Positions 15,500 through 17,056 of a stretch of DNA of 17,056 nt are shown here, one piece after another; within the stretch, counting starts at the first letter, position 1, and each line of letters starts with the position of its first letter. Made by a program: the position numbers and the translations under genes. A model generated the notes under the pieces. It did no database searches. It worked only from the letters and a program-made list of their open reading frames with translations, and was not told the origin of the DNA. Origin of the DNA: an uncultured Candidatus Melainabacteria bacterium (GTDB lineage Bacteria; Cyanobacteriota; Vampirovibrionia; Gastranaerophilales; Gastranaerophilaceae); assembly GCA_934754735.1 (NCBI GenBank), contig CAKVJE010000034.1, positions 1-17,056 on the forward strand, read 5' to 3'.

Positions 15500-16717
15500 T
15501 TATATTAATAACTGTGTGCCGAGCATGATTCTATGTGAATCTTTTGCTGCATCATTTTGACAGAATACATAGTTAAGAATGAATTTCAAACCTTGACCTT
15601 TTACAAAATAATTTAAACCAACTGAATATTCACGTTTATTATTGTTGGCAATTTGTCTATTTGGATCAAATTCATCATATCTGGCTAAAATTTGAAGTTT
15701 TTTCGTCAACATATAAGCAACAGTCGCATAAAAACCGCTGGCATGTTTATCTGTTGAATAACCGGCTGTACCATTGTAACCGTTTGCTTGCGCCCATTCA
15801 AAATTTGCCATAAATCTTTTGTATTCATACTGAACATGCGCACCTACAACACAGAAATTATTATCTCTGTGACCTGCGTCCATGCTACCGCCAACAAGTA
15901 ATTTACCATACTTACCATCAGTTTTACCTAATGGTTTCAAATCAACTCTACCAATAAATTCTGCCCCAGGGAAAAATTCTTGAAAATAAGTATCAGAACT
16001 ATAAACCCCAAAGTCATAATCCATCAAACTATAATTCCCTGCAACTTTAGCCCCAAGTTTACGAACGGTACCGAAGTTTCTTGATATTTGTGAACGAGCC
16101 AAGAACGGCAAAACAAATGGTCCGTAAGCACCTTCTAAACCAACAGGCGGACGAGAATTACCGATTAAAATTCTGTGGTGTGGAATCTTGTTTGTTGCGA
16201 TGTACATATCAGCGAACAAGTTTTCTACCCAGTTTCTTTCTGATAATGGTGAAAAGTTAAACATAATTCTAAAATCACCATTATTGTTCTTTAAGAAACC
16301 ATCATAACCAACGTTAATCGTATTGATGTCATAATGATTTGTTGTATGCTCACGGTGCATACCGCCTTCATTGAATTGAAGTCCGATATCACCGTTATAA
16401 CCTGCCCAAAACTGGGTTCTATCCCATACTGAATCTTCATCAAATTTATGAGTCAAAACATCTTGTAAAAGATACGTCGGTTTATCATATTTATAAACTT
16501 CTAAATGATAAACATCTTGAAGTTTTTCTTTTAAACTTTTTTCTTGCGGAGCTTTTTCTTCTGTAATAGACACCGCTTGAGGAGCTTCTATATTCAATTC
16601 TTCTTGCGGAACATCAAGTACAACTTCTTCTAATTTTTGCTCCTTAACTTTTGCCCACGCCGGCGTGGTCAAAACTATTGCTATTAATGCTAGTAAAATC
16701 TTTTTCTTCATACTCAT
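15500..16717 (-). CDS. Outer-membrane porin, OprO/OprP (phosphate-selective porin) family
   Basis: 405 aa from the ATG at 16717. Seen: a signal peptide MSMKKKILLALIAIVLTTP then AWA before KV; a Glu/Pro/Gln-rich linker to about residue 70; then a long beta-barrel region of alternating amphipathic strands ending with the family-like KLQILARYDEFDPNRQ, YSVGLNYFVKGQGLKFILNY and a terminal HRIMLGTQLLI. This is the Porin_O_P pattern, an outer-membrane channel for anions or small solutes; specificity is not predictable. An ATG at 16711 is an equally possible start, as neither has a clear Shine-Dalgarno. The -10 is only about 10-16 nt upstream, so the leader is very short. The gene ends 5 nt from the end of the convergent hydrolase gene with no terminator visible between them. 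Confidence 0.85.
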   Translation of the reverse strand: MSMKKKILLALIAIVLTTPAWAKVKEQKLEEVVLDVPQEELNIEAPQAVSITEEKAPQEKSLKEKLQDVYHLEVYKYDKPTYLLQDVLTHKFDEDSVWDRTQFWAGYNGDIGLQFNEGGMHREHTTNHYDINTINVGYDGFLKNNNGDFRIMFNFSPLSERNWVENLFADMYIATNKIPHHRILIGNSRPPVGLEGAYGPFVLPFLARSQISRNFGTVRKLGAKVAGNYSLMDYDFGVYSSDTYFQEFFPGAEFIGRVDLKPLGKTDGKYGKLLVGGSMDAGHRDNNFCVVGAHVQYEYKRFMANFEWAQANGYNGTAGYSTDKHASGFYATVAYMLTKKLQILARYDEFDPNRQIANNNKREYSVGLNYFVKGQGLKFILNYVFCQNDAAKDSHRIMLGTQLLI

Positions 16718-16727
16718 ATTCTTATAT

Positions 16728-16757
16728 ATTATACAAAAAAAGACCAATTCTCATCAA
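16728..16757 (-). promoter_or_regulatory. Porin promoter overlapping the upstream terminator
   Basis: On the minus strand TTGATG (-35, 16757-16752), an 18-nt spacer and TATAAT (-10, 16733-16728). The -35 lies in the loop and one arm of the terminator hairpin, and the spacer contains its T-run. Expected start is near 16721, just before the ATG. Confidence 0.5.
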
Positions 16758-16776
16758 GTGAGAATCGGTCTTTTTT
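16735..16776 (-). terminator. Intrinsic terminator of the formate/nitrite transporter gene
   Basis: A 12-bp stem (16742-16753 with 16759-16770, one G-U wobble on the minus strand) with a 5-nt loop is followed on the minus strand by seven T (16741-16735). Six T also flank it on the plus strand, so it could stop transcription both ways. It lies 8 nt after the stop codon. Confidence 0.9.
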
Positions 16777-16783
16777 AACTAAA

Positions 16784-17056
16784 CTAATGTTGATGTCTGT
16801 GTTCTTCTCTTAAGTAAGCTGTCCAGAATAATAGAACAACAAATACAAAAGCACCTACAATGTTACCACATGTAACAGGAAGTAAGTTGTGCAAGAAGAA
16901 ACCTTTCCAAGTCATAGTTGCCAATTGGTCTGGAGTCATACCAGAAGCAGCAACGATTGATGGGAAGTGTTTCATCAATAATCCGTTTGGAATAAAGAAC
17001 ATGTTTGCAACACTGTGTTCATAACCTGAAGCAACGAATGTCATGATTGGGAAGAA
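16784..17056 (-). CDS. Formate/nitrite transporter family protein, C-terminal part (start off the window)
   Basis: Only the last 90 codons are visible; the frame is open to the right edge. Seen: FFPIMTFVASGYEHSVANMFFIP at fragment residues 1-23, the signature of the FocA/NirC/FdhC channel family with the conserved pore His (residue 14, in YEHSVANM), then LLPVTCGNIVGAFVFVVLLFW (about 54-74), the last membrane helix, and a His-rich tail EEHRHQH. It is an inner-membrane pentameric channel for a small monovalent anion; formate is the usual substrate, but nitrite or hydrosulfide relatives cannot be excluded. A strong intrinsic terminator follows directly. Confidence 0.93.
   Translation of the reverse strand, partial: FFPIMTFVASGYEHSVANMFFIPNGLLMKHFPSIVAASGMTPDQLATMTWKGFFLHNLLPVTCGNIVGAFVFVVLLFWTAYLREEHRHQH

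Noticed and set aside
1..17056. Prophage, IS element, CRISPR, toxin-antitoxin or defence system
   Set aside because: The GH24 domain raised the prophage idea, but no capsid, integrase, transposase, direct repeats or array-like spacing are present, and the remaining genes are metabolic, envelope or flagellar.

Overview
The window is a low-GC, gene-dense chromosomal segment of a diderm (Gram-negative-type) bacterium. Outer-membrane character comes from an OprO/OprP-type porin with an Sec signal peptide. The gene mix is a GH57/DUF3536 protein, an FlhA-FliH export module, and an RNase P RNA that departs from the usual tRNA-CCA-binding motif, as cyanobacterial RNase P RNAs do. Together these suggest the Cyanobacteriota/Melainabacteria (Vampirovibrionia, possibly Gastranaerophilales) lineage. 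That placement is an inference from gene content, not a demonstrated assignment. No phage, IS element, CRISPR array or tRNA gene was seen.

Region by region. (1) 1-1816, minus strand: a secreted small OB-fold-like protein followed 2 nt later by a GH57/DUF3536 glycoside hydrolase that runs off the left edge; both sit behind one clear sigma-70-type promoter. (2) 1891-3346, plus strand: a divergently transcribed glucose-6-phosphate isomerase gene (pgi). (3) 3356-3728, minus: a complete RNase P RNA gene (rnpB) with its own extended -10 promoter, converging on pgi. (4) 3738-8413, minus: a probable operon of a FliG-like/coiled-coil protein, FliH, FlhA and the laccase-domain protein PgeF. (5) 8471-11949, minus: a probable operon of a polyprenyl-phosphate glycosyltransferase (GT2), rfbC, rfbD and dxr. 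(6) 11953-15494, plus: a divergent GT-C (ArnT/PMT-like) membrane glycosyltransferase, then a multidomain peptidoglycan hydrolase (LysM, GH24 lysozyme, Amidase_3). (7) 15500-17056, minus: a porin gene and, upstream of it, the 3' end of a formate/nitrite transporter gene, separated by a strong terminator.

How the genes may work together. The GT2 enzyme and the divergent GT-C enzyme are the classic pair in which one loads a sugar on a polyprenyl phosphate and the other transfers it outside the membrane. RfbC/RfbD make dTDP-L-rhamnose, and Dxr feeds the isoprenoid pathway that supplies the lipid carrier. The cluster therefore reads as a surface-glycan module. FlhA and FliH belong to the flagellar/type III export apparatus, and the FliG-like gene occupies the place fliG usually has before fliH. 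GH57/DUF3536 and Pgi suggest alpha-glucan/hexose metabolism next to each other. The most notable items are the three-domain cell-wall hydrolase, the unrecognised FliG-position protein, and the altered L15 loop of the RNase P RNA.
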